Origin: an uncultured Clostridia bacterium
Lineage (GTDB): Bacteria > Bacillota > Clostridia > Saccharofermentanales > Saccharofermentanaceae
Length of the DNA stretch: 64,000 bases
Direction: 5' to 3'
Assembly: GCA_946407705.1 (NCBI GenBank)
Contig: CAMJPC010000014.1
Coordinates: 1 to 64,000 of the forward strand
In this document: positions 18,819 to 27,498 of the stretch, one piece after another
Numbering within the stretch: position 1 is the stretch's first letter
Layout: each line of letters begins with the position of its first letter
Program-made: the position numbers and the translations under genes
The notes under the pieces: model-generated
The model's input: the letters and a program-made list of their open reading frames with translations, nothing else
Told to the model about the DNA's origin: nothing
Databases searched by the model: none

Positions 18819-20162
18819 TTATTTTCTCGAGAACTTATCGATGAAATCGATGTCCGTATTACCGCTTACGAATTCAGGGCTTGTGATGATGCCGTACTGA
18901 TAATCGATGTTTGTCTTGATGCCTGTTATGATGACCTCGCCCAATGCGGACTGCGCCTTCTTGATGGCTTCTTCCCTCGTGGGTGCCCATACGGAAAGCT
19001 TTGCGAGCATTGAATCGTAGAAGGGCGGGATCTCAAGGCCGCTATATACCGCGGAGTCGATCCTGACGCCCTGGCCGCCCGGAAGGTATGCGAGCTCGAT
19101 CTTTCCGGGACACGGTCTGAACTTGTGCTCAGCATCCTCGGCGTTGATCCTGACCTCGATGGAGTGGCCCTTGATCTGAATGTCATCCTGCGTGAAGCCG
19201 AGCTTCTCACCAGATGCGATCTTTATCTGCTCCTTGATGAGATCGATGCCCGTGACCCATTCGGTGATCGGGTGCTCCACCTGGATCCTCGTGTTCATCT
19301 CCATGAAATAGAAGTTTCCGGAAGGTTCAAGGAGGAACTCGACTGTTCCCGCGTTCTCGTAATTTACTGCCTTTGCGGCCTTTACCGCCGCCTCACAGAT
19401 TGCCTTCCTCTTCTCTTCGGAGAGTGCCTCGCAGGGAGTCTCTTCAACGAGCTTCTGGTGGTTTCTCTGGATCGAGCAGTCACGCTCTCCGAGGTGAACG
19501 ACGTTGCCGTATTTGTCAGCAAGGATCTGAACCTCGATGTGCTTGGGGTGCTCAACGTAATGCTCAATGTACATCGATCCGTCGCCGAAAGCGTTTTTCG
19601 CTTCCTGCTGTGCGGTGAGGAATGCCTGCGTGAAAACGTCTCTTGATCTCGCGACTCTCATTCCCTTTCCGCCGCCGCCAAGTGCCGCCTTGATCATGAC
19701 GGGATATGTCGCGATGTCCGCAAGTCTTAATCCGTCATCGACGGTCCTTGCAGCCTCTGCGCTTCCCGGAATGGTCGGAACGCCAGCGTCCATCATGGTC
19801 TTCTTGGCCTGCGCCTTGTTGCCTGAAGCGGCGATCATGGACGATGTGGGTCCTATGAACGTGATGTTGCATCTCTCGCAGATCCTCGCGAACCTCGCGT
19901 CCTCAGAGAGGAATCCGAAGCCCGGATGGATGGCGTCAGCGCCCGATGTCATCGTCGCGCTGATGATGCGGTTGATATTCAGATAGCTCTCCGCTGATGC
20001 CGCGGGGCCGATGCATATCGTCTGGTCCGCGAGCATGGCATGCAGGGCATTCCTGTCAGCCTCGGAACATACCGCGACCGTCTCGATGCCCATTTCGCGG
20101 CACGCCCTGATTATGCGGACCGCTATCTCGCCTCTGTTGGCTATCAGAACTTTCTTGATCAT
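18819..20162 (-). CDS. accC: Acetyl-CoA carboxylase biotin carboxylase subunit
   Basis: 447 residues, normal size. ATP-grasp enzyme that carboxylates the biotin on AccB. Motifs: MIKKVLIANRGEIAVRI, HPGFGFLSED, the glycine-rich ATP loop KAALGGGGKGMR, HLGERDCSIQRNHQKL and MNTRIQVEHPITE. It lies between fabZ (10 bases upstream) and accDA. Only a weak purine-rich stretch precedes the ATG, so translation may depend on coupling with fabZ. Confidence 0.97.
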   Translation of the reverse strand: MIKKVLIANRGEIAVRIIRACREMGIETVAVCSEADRNALHAMLADQTICIGPAASAESYLNINRIISATMTSGADAIHPGFGFLSEDARFARICERCNITFIGPTSSMIAASGNKAQAKKTMMDAGVPTIPGSAEAARTVDDGLRLADIATYPVMIKAALGGGGKGMRVARSRDVFTQAFLTAQQEAKNAFGDGSMYIEHYVEHPKHIEVQILADKYGNVVHLGERDCSIQRNHQKLVEETPCEALSEEKRKAICEAAVKAAKAVNYENAGTVEFLLEPSGNFYFMEMNTRIQVEHPITEWVTGIDLIKEQIKIASGEKLGFTQDDIQIKGHSIEVRINAEDAEHKFRPCPGKIELAYLPGGQGVRIDSAVYSGLEIPPFYDSMLAKLSVWAPTREEAIKKAQSALGEVIITGIKTNIDYQYGIITSPEFVSGNTDIDFIDKFSRK

Positions 20163-20172
20163 AAGCTTTTTC

Positions 20173-20622
20173 TCAGACCTCTGCGCCCTTGGGAAGGATC
20201 GCGAACTTGAGTGTTGCCTTTACTACGACGTTGCCGTTAACAGTTGCAACAGCCTCGCCGATACCGAACGTGTTCTTCATTGCGGTGATCCTTGTCTCAA
20301 GTCTTACCTGATCGCCGGGAACAACGGAACCCTTGAACTTGCATCTGTCCACGCCTGCGAAAAGAGCGATCCTGCCCTTGAACTCCTCCTGTGAGAGGAT
20401 GCAGACAGCGCCTGTCTGAGCAAGAGCCTCAACGGTGATGACGCCGGGAACGATGGGGTATTCAGGGAAGTGTCCTCTGAAAAAATATTCGTCGTATGTG
20501 AAGTTCTTATATGCGATGGCATATTCGCCGGGCACGTAATCCTCAACCTTGTCGATGAGGAGGAAAGGATGCCTGTGCGGAATGATCTTCATGATGCCGA
20601 TTGTGTCGAGTGAATTTGCCAT
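20173..20622 (-). CDS. fabZ: 3-hydroxyacyl-ACP dehydratase
   Basis: 149 residues. Hot-dog-fold dehydratase that removes water from 3-hydroxyacyl-ACP. The active-site His is in IPHRHPFLLID and the Glu in GHFPEYPIVPGVITVEAL. AAAGGAG precedes the ATG. It is placed between accB and accC, an order often seen in Clostridia. No FabA or FabM-like isomerase is in the operon, so the route to unsaturated chains is not visible here. Confidence 0.96.
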   Translation of the reverse strand: MANSLDTIGIMKIIPHRHPFLLIDKVEDYVPGEYAIAYKNFTYDEYFFRGHFPEYPIVPGVITVEALAQTGAVCILSQEEFKGRIALFAGVDRCKFKGSVVPGDQVRLETRITAMKNTFGIGEAVATVNGNVVVKATLKFAILPKGAEV

Positions 20623-20640
20623 GACTTGTTCTCCTTTAAA

Positions 20641-21147
20641 TTAGTTGATCCTGAAAAGAGGCTGTCCGTATTCAACGGGTGAGCCGTTAGTTGCGAGTAT
20701 CTCCGAGATCGTACCATCGCAGTCTGACTCAATCTCGTTCATCATCTTCATTGCCTCCACGATCGCAAGGACCTGTCCCTTCTTAACGCGGTCGCCGATC
20801 TTAACGAAAGGCTGTGCGTCAGCTGCGGGAGCAGCGTAGAAAGTACCTACGAGAGGTGACTTGATGATGAATGCGTCGTCGTCTTCATCCTCATCGGAAG
20901 TGCCGCTTGAAGCATCTGCTGCAAGTGACATTGCCTTGTTGAGATCGACCATCGATACGCCGGAGAAAGCACCTGCGCTCGCTGCATTTGCAGCTGATGT
21001 CAGGATACCGCTCCTTCCGGTGTGAAGCGTGATCGAGAACTCGCCTTCCTTATAGTCAAAGCTGTCGATGTTGGATTCGGAGACGGCTTTGATGAGAGCC
21101 GTCATCTCTTCGAGCGTGAGGCCGCTTCTTGAATTCTTATCTGCCAT
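20641..21147 (-). CDS. accB: Biotin carboxyl carrier protein of acetyl-CoA carboxylase
   Basis: 168 residues. The C-terminal biotinyl domain has the EAMKMMNEIESD motif, with biotinylated Lys134, and the thumb-type PAADAQPFVKIGD segment. The N-terminal 90 residues are a helix plus an Ala/Ser- and Asp/Glu-rich linker, as usual. AAAGGAGG precedes the ATG. It links the fab enzymes (fabF just upstream) to fabZ-accC-accDA. Confidence 0.96.
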   Translation of the reverse strand: MADKNSRSGLTLEEMTALIKAVSESNIDSFDYKEGEFSITLHTGRSGILTSAANAASAGAFSGVSMVDLNKAMSLAADASSGTSDEDEDDDAFIIKSPLVGTFYAAPAADAQPFVKIGDRVKKGQVLAIVEAMKMMNEIESDCDGTISEILATNGSPVEYGQPLFRIN

Positions 21148-21162
21148 AAGTCTCTTCCTCCT

Positions 21163-22395
21163 TTACTCTTCGAATTTCTTGACGATGATCGATGCGTTGT
21201 GTCCGCCGAATCCGAGGTTGTTGGTCATAGCGTATATGATATTACGGTTCTTGGGCTCGTTAAAGGTGTAGTCGAGATCCATCTCGCCCTCTGTCTCCTT
21301 GGAGCCTGCGGTAACGTGAACATATCCGTCCTGGATCGACTTGACGCATGTGATGAGCTCAACTCCGCCTGCGCCGCCCAATACGTGGCCGATCATGGAC
21401 TTTGTCGAGTTGATGGCGATGTTCCTGATGTCTTCCTTGAACGCGTACTTCATTGCGCGTGTCTCGAAAAGGTCGTTGTGGTGAGTCGACGTTCCGTGAG
21501 CGTTGATGTAATCGATGTCGGAAGGCTTGATGCCTGCTTCCTTCATTGCGATGATCATAGCTTCGCCTGCGCCTGAACCGTCTTCTGCAGGTGATGTGAT
21601 GTGATATGCGTCACATGTCGCGCCGTAGCCTACGATCTCCGCAAGGATGTTTGCGCCTCTTGCCTTTGCGTGCTCATAGTTTTCGAGAACGAGAACACCT
21701 GAACCCTCACCGATTACGAAGCCGTCCCTGTTCTTGTCGAACGGTCTTGATGCGGTCTCGGGATCTTCGTTTGTCGAAAGTGCGGTGAGTGCGGCAAAGC
21801 CCTGAACACCGGTCTTGCAGACTGAAGCCTCGCAGCCGCCGGTTACCATGATGTCGGCATCGCCGTACTTGATCGCCTTGAAAGCGTCACCGATCGAGTG
21901 AGCACCCGTTGCGCAAGCAGTTACGACGCAGGTGTTGATGCCCTTCATTCCGTACATGATGGCGATGTTTGCTGATGCCATGTTTGCGATCATCATCGGG
22001 ATGTACATAGGGGCGATCTTGCCGCTCTTCTCGTATCTTACCTGTTCTCTTTCGTGAGCCTGGAGAGATCCGATTCCGGAGCTTACGATTACGCCGACTC
22101 TGTAAGGATCTTCCTTTGTCATGTCGATGCCGGAAGACTCGATGGCTTCCTTAGCTGCAGCGACAGCAAAATGTGCGAAAGGCTCCATGCGCTTCATGGT
22201 CTTGAAATCCATGTAATCCTGGGGATTGAAATCCTTGACTTCGCATGCGAGCTTGATCTTCGAATTGCTCGTATCGTACTTGGTAATCGGGCCGGTTGCA
22301 GCCTTTCCCTTTTTGAGACCTTCCCAGAAAGTCTCAACATTGTTTCCGAGAGGTGTGATCGCACCCATTCCGGTTACTACGACTCTGTTTGCCAT
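21163..22395 (-). CDS. fabF: 3-oxoacyl-ACP synthase II
   Basis: 410 residues. Elongating ketosynthase. The Cys-His-His set is intact: VVTACATGAHS (Cys), NAHGTSTHHND (His) and KSMIGHVLGGAGG (His). CGGAGAATAAGCAA precedes the ATG. It is the operon's standard KS and gives a reference for the altered second KS domain at 30355-32610. Confidence 0.97.
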   Translation of the reverse strand: MANRVVVTGMGAITPLGNNVETFWEGLKKGKAATGPITKYDTSNSKIKLACEVKDFNPQDYMDFKTMKRMEPFAHFAVAAAKEAIESSGIDMTKEDPYRVGVIVSSGIGSLQAHEREQVRYEKSGKIAPMYIPMMIANMASANIAIMYGMKGINTCVVTACATGAHSIGDAFKAIKYGDADIMVTGGCEASVCKTGVQGFAALTALSTNEDPETASRPFDKNRDGFVIGEGSGVLVLENYEHAKARGANILAEIVGYGATCDAYHITSPAEDGSGAGEAMIIAMKEAGIKPSDIDYINAHGTSTHHNDLFETRAMKYAFKEDIRNIAINSTKSMIGHVLGGAGGVELITCVKSIQDGYVHVTAGSKETEGEMDLDYTFNEPKNRNIIYAMTNNLGFGGHNASIIVKKFEE

Positions 22396-22420
22396 TTGCT
22401 TATTCTCCGTAAATCTTTAA

Positions 22421-23167
22421 TTACATGTGCATTCCGCCGTCAACGGAAAGGACCTGACCTGTGATGTAGGATGCATCCTCAGAGCACAGGAAGTTAACTG
22501 CGTTTGCGATGTCCTCAGGCTGACCGTATCTCTTGAGAGGGATCAGCTCGAAAATAGCTTCCTTCTGCTTGTCCGTGAGAACTGCAGTCATGGGTGTCTC
22601 AACATATCCCGGAGCGATCGCGTTGAATGTGATGTTCCTTGACGCGAACTCCCTTGCGCAGGATTTCGTGATGCCGATGACGCCTGCCTTTGATGCGGAG
22701 TAGTTGACCTGACCTGCCTGGCCCTCTATGCCTACGATGGAAGAAATGCTTACGACTCTTCCCTCTCTCTTCTTCATCATGATGGGTGAAACGTGCTTGA
22801 TGAAGTTGAACGTACCCTTGAGGTTAACGTTGATGACCGCATCGAAATTCTCTTCGCTCATCTTGATGAGGAGACCGTCTCTCGTGATTCCCGCGTTGTT
22901 GACGAGGATGTAGATACCGCCGAAATCTTCGTTGATCTGCTTTACTGTCTCTTCAACTGCAGCGAAATCAGCAACGTTGCACTGATATGCCTTTGCGTCA
23001 ACGCCCAATGCCTTGACCTCATCCTCTGCTTCCTTGCTGTTTTCGAGAGGGCATGCATCAACGATAGCGATGTTGTATCCGCTCTTTGCAAGCTTGAGCG
23101 CGATAGCCTTTCCGATGCCTCTTGAAGCGCCTGTGACGATTGCTGTCTTTCTTGTATTCTCTGACAT
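22421..23167 (-). CDS. fabG: 3-oxoacyl-ACP reductase
   Basis: 248 residues. NADPH-dependent SDR. It has the cofactor loop TGASRGIGKA, the NNAGITRDGL motif and the catalytic Ser...YSASK. CAGGAGGATAAACC precedes the ATG. It performs the first reduction in the main elongation cycle; a second FabG at 29608-30342 belongs to a different cluster. Confidence 0.96.
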   Translation of the reverse strand: MSENTRKTAIVTGASRGIGKAIALKLAKSGYNIAIVDACPLENSKEAEDEVKALGVDAKAYQCNVADFAAVEETVKQINEDFGGIYILVNNAGITRDGLLIKMSEENFDAVINVNLKGTFNFIKHVSPIMMKKREGRVVSISSIVGIEGQAGQVNYSASKAGVIGITKSCAREFASRNITFNAIAPGYVETPMTAVLTDKQKEAIFELIPLKRYGQPEDIANAVNFLCSEDASYITGQVLSVDGGMHM

Positions 23168-23183
23168 GGTTTATCCTCCTGTA

Positions 23184-24101
23184 TCAGCCGATTTTCTCGA
23201 GTAATTTTTCTATGTCTTCCGGTGTTGATACACCGATTACTTTTATCGACGGAACTGTCTTCCTTACGAAGCCCGCGATAGTCCTTCCGGGACCGACTTC
23301 AACGATCGTGTCTACGCCCATCTTCTCGAGCTCATAAAGTGTCTGCTCCCACCTTACGGGGCTAAAGACCTGCTCCTTGAGAAGCTCCTTGATCTGCGCT
23401 TTGTCAGTAACCTTTGAAGCGTTTACGTTCGCGAAATAAGGGATCTTGAGATCGCCCAATTCAACATTCTCCAATTCCTTGGCGAGCTCTTCGCCTGCGC
23501 CCTTGAGAAGGGGTGAATGGAAAGGTCCCGATACGTTGAGTTCAACGACCTTGAGAGCGCCTGCTTCCTGAAGCTTAGGCATTGCCTCAGCGACAGCTTC
23601 CTTCTTTCCCGTGATGACGATCTGTCCGGGGCAGTTGAAGTTTGCGGGCCAAACATTTTCGATGGTATCCGTGACGCTTTCGACCTGTTCCTTGGTGAGG
23701 CCGATGACTGCAGCCATGGAGCCTTCGCCTGCGGGAACCGCGGTGGACATGAGCCTTCCCCTGATCCTCGTAAGCCTTACTGCGTCTTCAAAGCTCAAAG
23801 CCCCTGCAACATAGAGACTGCAGTATTCGCCGAGCGAAAGGCCTGCAGTGACCTCGGGCTTAACGCCTGCCTTGAGGAGCGCGTCAGTGATGATGCAGCA
23901 TGCCGTAACAAGTGCGGGCTGCGTGAATTCAGTGATGTTTATGTCGTCGTTCTCCTCGAAAAGGAGCTTGCCCATGTCGATGTCGGCAGCTTCAGATGCC
24001 TTTACGAGCATTGCCGCAGCCTCAGGACTCGTCTCAACGAATGCCTGCGCCATGCCAATCTGCTGGACACCCTGACCCGGGTAACAAAAAGCGATCTTCA
24101 T
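23184..24101 (-). CDS. fabD: Malonyl-CoA:ACP transacylase
   Basis: 305 residues. Loads malonyl units on ACP. It has CYPGQGVQQIGM near the start, the nucleophile motif GLSLGEYCSL (Ser), and FHSPLL (His). Its ATG shares one base with the fabK stop (TAATG), so the two are translationally coupled. No other acyltransferase is found near the KS-CLF cluster, so this FabD could also supply that cluster's ACP. Confidence 0.96.
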   Translation of the reverse strand: MKIAFCYPGQGVQQIGMAQAFVETSPEAAAMLVKASEAADIDMGKLLFEENDDINITEFTQPALVTACCIITDALLKAGVKPEVTAGLSLGEYCSLYVAGALSFEDAVRLTRIRGRLMSTAVPAGEGSMAAVIGLTKEQVESVTDTIENVWPANFNCPGQIVITGKKEAVAEAMPKLQEAGALKVVELNVSGPFHSPLLKGAGEELAKELENVELGDLKIPYFANVNASKVTDKAQIKELLKEQVFSPVRWEQTLYELEKMGVDTIVEVGPGRTIAGFVRKTVPSIKVIGVSTPEDIEKLLEKIG

Positions 24102-25033
24102 TATGCTTCCAACTTTCTTCCGAGAAGCTTGTCAGCCTCTTCGAACATCGATTCGATGATGACCTTTGCAGGTCTTACTTCTTTGATGAGGCCTGCGATC
24201 TGTCCTGCCATGAATGTTCCCTGCTTCGTGTCGCCTTCAACGACTGCCTTGCGGAGACTTCCGACTGTAAGTCCCTCGAGTTCTTCGAAGGTTACGCCGC
24301 TCTGCTCCATCTCAAGATACTTGTTGGAAAGAGCGTTTCTGATCTGTCTTACGGGGTGGCCGTAGGATCTTCCGGTAACTCTCGTGGAGTTGTCCTTTGC
24401 CTTGACGACCATGTCCTTGTAGTTCTGGTGAACGTTAACTTCGTCGCATGCGCAGAAAACGGTTCCGCACTGTACGCCCTCGGCGCCGAGCATGAAAGCT
24501 GCCGCAACGCCTCTGCCGTCAGCGATACCGCCTGCAGCGATAACGGGGATGGATACTGCGTCAACGACCTGGGGAACGAGTGTCATTGTAGTAGCTTCGC
24601 CGATGTGTCCGCCGGACTCAGTGCCCTCTGCGATGACCGCGTCAGCACCGCACTGCTCCATTCTCTTTGCAAGAGCAACGCCTGCTGTAACGGGAACGAC
24701 GATGATGCCTGCTTCCTTCCACATCTCCATGTATTTCTCAGGTGAACCTGCACCTGTAGTAACAACCTTAACCTTTTCCTCTGCGATGACCTTTGCGATC
24801 TCGGGTGCTCTGGGGTTCATGAGCATGAGGTTTACGCCGAACGGCTTGTCAGTAGCCTCGCGGCAGAGCTTGATCTGCTCTCTGAGCCAGTTCTCGTCCG
24901 CGCCGCCGACACCGATGATCCCGAGTCCGCCTGCGTTGCTTACCGCTGCTGCGATGTGCCAGTCAGCCACCCAGGCCATACCGCCCTGGAAAATGGGATA
25001 TTTGATTCCGATAAGATCAGTAATTCTCGTCAT
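24101..25033 (-). CDS. fabK: Enoyl-ACP reductase II (FMN type)
   Basis: 310 residues from the ATG at 25033, which has AAAAGGAG at ideal spacing; the ATG-like codon at 25057 is rejected. TIM-barrel FMN enzyme of the nitronate monooxygenase/FabK family: IKYPIFQGGMAWV, GAGSPE, AEGTESGGHIGE and PVIAAGGIADGRG. It catalyses the last reduction of the cycle and replaces FabI, which is not seen. FabK enzymes are known to resist triclosan. Confidence 0.93.
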   Translation of the reverse strand: MTRITDLIGIKYPIFQGGMAWVADWHIAAAVSNAGGLGIIGVGGADENWLREQIKLCREATDKPFGVNLMLMNPRAPEIAKVIAEEKVKVVTTGAGSPEKYMEMWKEAGIIVVPVTAGVALAKRMEQCGADAVIAEGTESGGHIGEATTMTLVPQVVDAVSIPVIAAGGIADGRGVAAAFMLGAEGVQCGTVFCACDEVNVHQNYKDMVVKAKDNSTRVTGRSYGHPVRQIRNALSNKYLEMEQSGVTFEELEGLTVGSLRKAVVEGDTKQGTFMAGQIAGLIKEVRPAKVIIESMFEEADKLLGRKLEA

Positions 25034-25053
25034 TGTTATTCTCCTTTTCAAGA

Positions 25054-26028
25054 TCAATATTCAATGTAGTTGGCATCCCATGTGAGGCCGCCGCCGAAGC
25101 TTGCGATGACAAGTTTCATTCCCCTCTTGAGCTGTCCGTTGTCCTTCATCTCTTTGAGGAGCACCGGAATGCTCGCCGAAGATGTGTTTCCCGTTCTCAT
25201 GATGTTCATCGGGAACTTGTCGAGGCTCACCTTGAGCTTCTTTGCTGTTGCCTCGATGATCCTTGCGTTTGCCTGATGCATGACGAACCAGTCGACATCC
25301 TCAAGGCTGAAATCGAACTTCGCGGCCAGGTCCCTGATGAGCTTCGGAACCTCGGTTACCGCAAACTTGAAGACCTCACGGCCGTCCATGTTGAACTTGG
25401 TGAGTTCCTTGAATCCTTCCTCGTTCATGCGTGCGGGCTGCATTGCATTGTCGCAGTGCAGGCAGTCCATCCTCTTTCCGGAGGATCTCATGATGAACTG
25501 ATTCGGCTTGCCTTCTTCCGCTCTCAGTATCGCGGCGCCTGCGCCGTCACCGAAAAGAATGCACTGGCCTCTGTCTTCCCAGTTTACGAAGTTGGACGTG
25601 CACTCAACGCCTGCAACAAGTACAAGCTTAGCGTTGCCGCCCTCGATGAATCCCTGTGCAGCGTTATAAGCCGCGATCCATCCGGGGCATGCAGAGTTGA
25701 CGTCAAAAGTTCCGCACTCCTCGCTTACGCCGAGTTCTCTGTGGATTACGCATGAAAGCGTCGGGAACATAAGATCCGACGTCGTAGTTGCAGTTACTAT
25801 AAGGTCTATATCTTTAGGATCGATACCCGCATCCTCAACAGCCTGCATCGCCGCTTTTACGACCATCTGTGAGGGCTTGTCGGTCAACGGATCGGAAATT
25901 CTTCTTTCCTTGATTCCCGTTCTCTCGGTGATCCACTCGTCGTTCGTATCGACCATCTTGGACAGATCGTCGTTGGTCAGCACCTTGGCGGGCAGATATG
26001 AACCTAAACCGATTATTTTTCCGGTCAT
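25054..26028 (-). CDS. fabH: 3-oxoacyl-ACP synthase III
   Basis: 324 residues. Starts chains by condensing acyl-CoA with malonyl-ACP. Thiolase-fold triad: the Cys in VNSACPGWIAAY, the His in VMHQANARI and the Asn in RTGNTSSASIP. AAGGAAATCCAA precedes the ATG. It is the first gene of the fatty-acid operon, directly behind the promoter and palindromic operator at 26051-26109. Confidence 0.97.
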   Translation of the reverse strand: MTGKIIGLGSYLPAKVLTNDDLSKMVDTNDEWITERTGIKERRISDPLTDKPSQMVVKAAMQAVEDAGIDPKDIDLIVTATTTSDLMFPTLSCVIHRELGVSEECGTFDVNSACPGWIAAYNAAQGFIEGGNAKLVLVAGVECTSNFVNWEDRGQCILFGDGAGAAILRAEEGKPNQFIMRSSGKRMDCLHCDNAMQPARMNEEGFKELTKFNMDGREVFKFAVTEVPKLIRDLAAKFDFSLEDVDWFVMHQANARIIEATAKKLKVSLDKFPMNIMRTGNTSSASIPVLLKEMKDNGQLKRGMKLVIASFGGGLTWDANYIEY

Positions 26029-26050
26029 TTGGATTTCCTTCCATGAAAAT

Positions 26051-26109
26051 ACTTTGACAAACCAATAGTTTGATTGTCAAAGTATATATGTGATAGCCCG
26101 GAATGTCAA
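26051..26109 (-). promoter_or_regulatory. fab operon promoter with FabT-like operator
   Basis: Minus strand: TTGACA (26109-26104), 17-base spacer, TATACT (26086-26081). Immediately over and after the -10 is an inverted repeat, ACTTTGACAA (26051-26060) with TTGTCAAAGT (26074-26083). Its inner 17 bases, AGTTTGATTGTCAAAGT (26067-26083), closely resemble the box of the MarR-family repressor FabT known from streptococci (ANTTTGATTATCAAATT). A repressor bound here would block polymerase. No fabT-like gene is in the operon or elsewhere in the window. Confidence 0.7.
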
Positions 26110-26162
26110 ATTTATAAGGGAAAAATGATTATTTTTGCCGTGCTTTTTCCGGAGATTTCCTG

Positions 26163-26272
26163 AAAAGTGTCCAATTCCGGCCGGTTTAGAACACTTTTTA
26201 GGTAAATAAGTACGTTTTTACCTGTTTTTTGTCCTAAATCTGCCTTTTCAGAGCACTTTTCGGGTAAAAAAC
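26163..26272. repeat. Intergenic inverted/direct repeat cluster
   Basis: A hairpin pairs AAAAGTGT (26163-26170) with ACACTTTT (26191-26198). A second pairs AGGTAAA (26200-26206) with TTTACCT (26217-26223). A unit of about 42 bases starting GTCC...GAACACTTTTTAGGTAAAT (26169-26210) recurs in diverged form at about 26230-26272 (GTCC...GAGCACTTTTCGGGTAAAA). No coding frame uses it. It lies between the lipoprotein's terminator and the fab promoter. Confidence 0.55.
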
Positions 26273-26296
26273 AAAACGCGCCCCCGAAGGAGCGCG
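26266..26296 (-). terminator. Intrinsic terminator of the PEBP lipoprotein gene
   Basis: Minus strand: an 8-bp stem CGCGCTCC/GGGGCGCG closed by a TTCG tetraloop (26296-26277; one T-G pair), followed by TTTTGTTTTTT (26276-26266). It lies 25 bases after the lipoprotein stop and is the cleanest terminator in the window. Confidence 0.9.
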
Positions 26297-26320
26297 TGAT
26301 GATCATCTTTAAGTTCAATG

Positions 26321-27409
26321 TCACTTGTTGGTGTAGTTTCCGTCAAGCCTGCCGTAAGCGATAACGTTGCCTTTGCTGCCTGATTTGTCCGTATCGAGGC
26401 CGTTATATATATCGTTGATGTTGTTTCCGCCGGCATCAAAGAAGAATACGTTCTTTCCGGGCTCGCCCTTCAGCGCGAAAACGAAGACCGAATAAGTATG
26501 GGTGGATCCCCTCGGCGGGTAAGGTCCGACAAACTCCGCGCCTTCGCCGCCTCTCCTTTTGTAAGCGCCTTCCGCCAGGGAAGTTTCCGTCGTGAAAACA
26601 TCCATGTGGAGCCAGTTGCCGTCGATCATGATGACCACATACCTGGAAGCGCCGTCGACCTTGTCCCACTTGAGATCGGGAGAAGTCTTGCCGCCTTCGT
26701 TAGAGATCTTGTTATCCCAGGTTCCTCTTTTTACCAAAGATGAGGTAACTTCAAATTTAGTAAGATCCTTGAAGGATTCATTGGTGATAAACGTATCCGA
26801 CTGTGCGGCCATGAAATCTTTGAGTTCCGCGTTCCTGACCTTGGCCGGGGCCTTCAGAACGCCTTCGCCCTGACCGTTGTCGACCTTGAGATCGGTCGAA
26901 CCATCAGCATTTATTACTGCTCCGAGGATCTTGACCCCGTCGAACTTCACCTTGTTTCCGCCGCTCGAGAAAACAACGTCGACGGTACCGGTCATCTTCA
27001 CATCCATCGTTGACGAACCGTCAGTGCCTTTGTTTACTGTCGCAGAAACGCCGCTGATGTCATCGTTGAAGCGCAGATAAAAGGTTGCCTTCTGACCCTT
27101 GAAAGAGTCGTCAAGAGTAGGATAGAGAGCCTTGGCATCATCGCCGCTGATTATGCGTACGGCATCGGGAATGTCAGACTGCGAAAGCTCCCACTTGAGG
27201 ATCTCTGCCTTTTCCAATTCCCATTCGCCGTCCTTAGTCTTCTGGATGTAGGAAGCCTCCCTTTCGATGACCTGGGGCAGCAGGCCGTCAGTTACGTTTA
27301 CTTTCTCGTTCTCAGTCTTTGTCTTCGGCTTGTAAGCACACGCACCCAGCAGACCAAGTGTCATCACTGCGGTAAGAATGGCTGCAAAAGGCTTGATCAT
27401 CTTCTTCAT
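26321..27409 (-). CDS. Lipoprotein with C-terminal PEBP-like domain
   Basis: 362 residues. The signal peptide ends in the lipobox LLGAC (Cys24). Residues about 40-230 have no family I recognise and contain beta-rich segments. From about residue 240 the sequence follows the phosphatidylethanolamine-binding protein (YbhB/YbcL) pattern: SPDLKWDKVDGASRYVVIMID, then a His-containing LHMDVF, then GPYPPRGSTHTYSVFVFAL. PEBPs bind small anions or phospholipid head groups; a surface-anchored form is uncommon. CGGAGG lies about 10 bases upstream of the ATG. ACTTTGACAAA, an 11-mer also in the fab operator, lies upstream at 27447-27457. Confidence 0.7.
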   Translation of the reverse strand: MKKMIKPFAAILTAVMTLGLLGACAYKPKTKTENEKVNVTDGLLPQVIEREASYIQKTKDGEWELEKAEILKWELSQSDIPDAVRIISGDDAKALYPTLDDSFKGQKATFYLRFNDDISGVSATVNKGTDGSSTMDVKMTGTVDVVFSSGGNKVKFDGVKILGAVINADGSTDLKVDNGQGEGVLKAPAKVRNAELKDFMAAQSDTFITNESFKDLTKFEVTSSLVKRGTWDNKISNEGGKTSPDLKWDKVDGASRYVVIMIDGNWLHMDVFTTETSLAEGAYKRRGGEGAEFVGPYPPRGSTHTYSVFVFALKGEPGKNVFFFDAGGNNINDIYNGLDTDKSGSKGNVIAYGRLDGNYTNK

Positions 27410-27498
27410 GTCCCCGGTCCTCCGTTCGTTTTTCTATCGAAATCTTACTTTGACAAAGCGCCTTCAGGTTAGAAAAATCGGCACGAAATCGTGTAATA

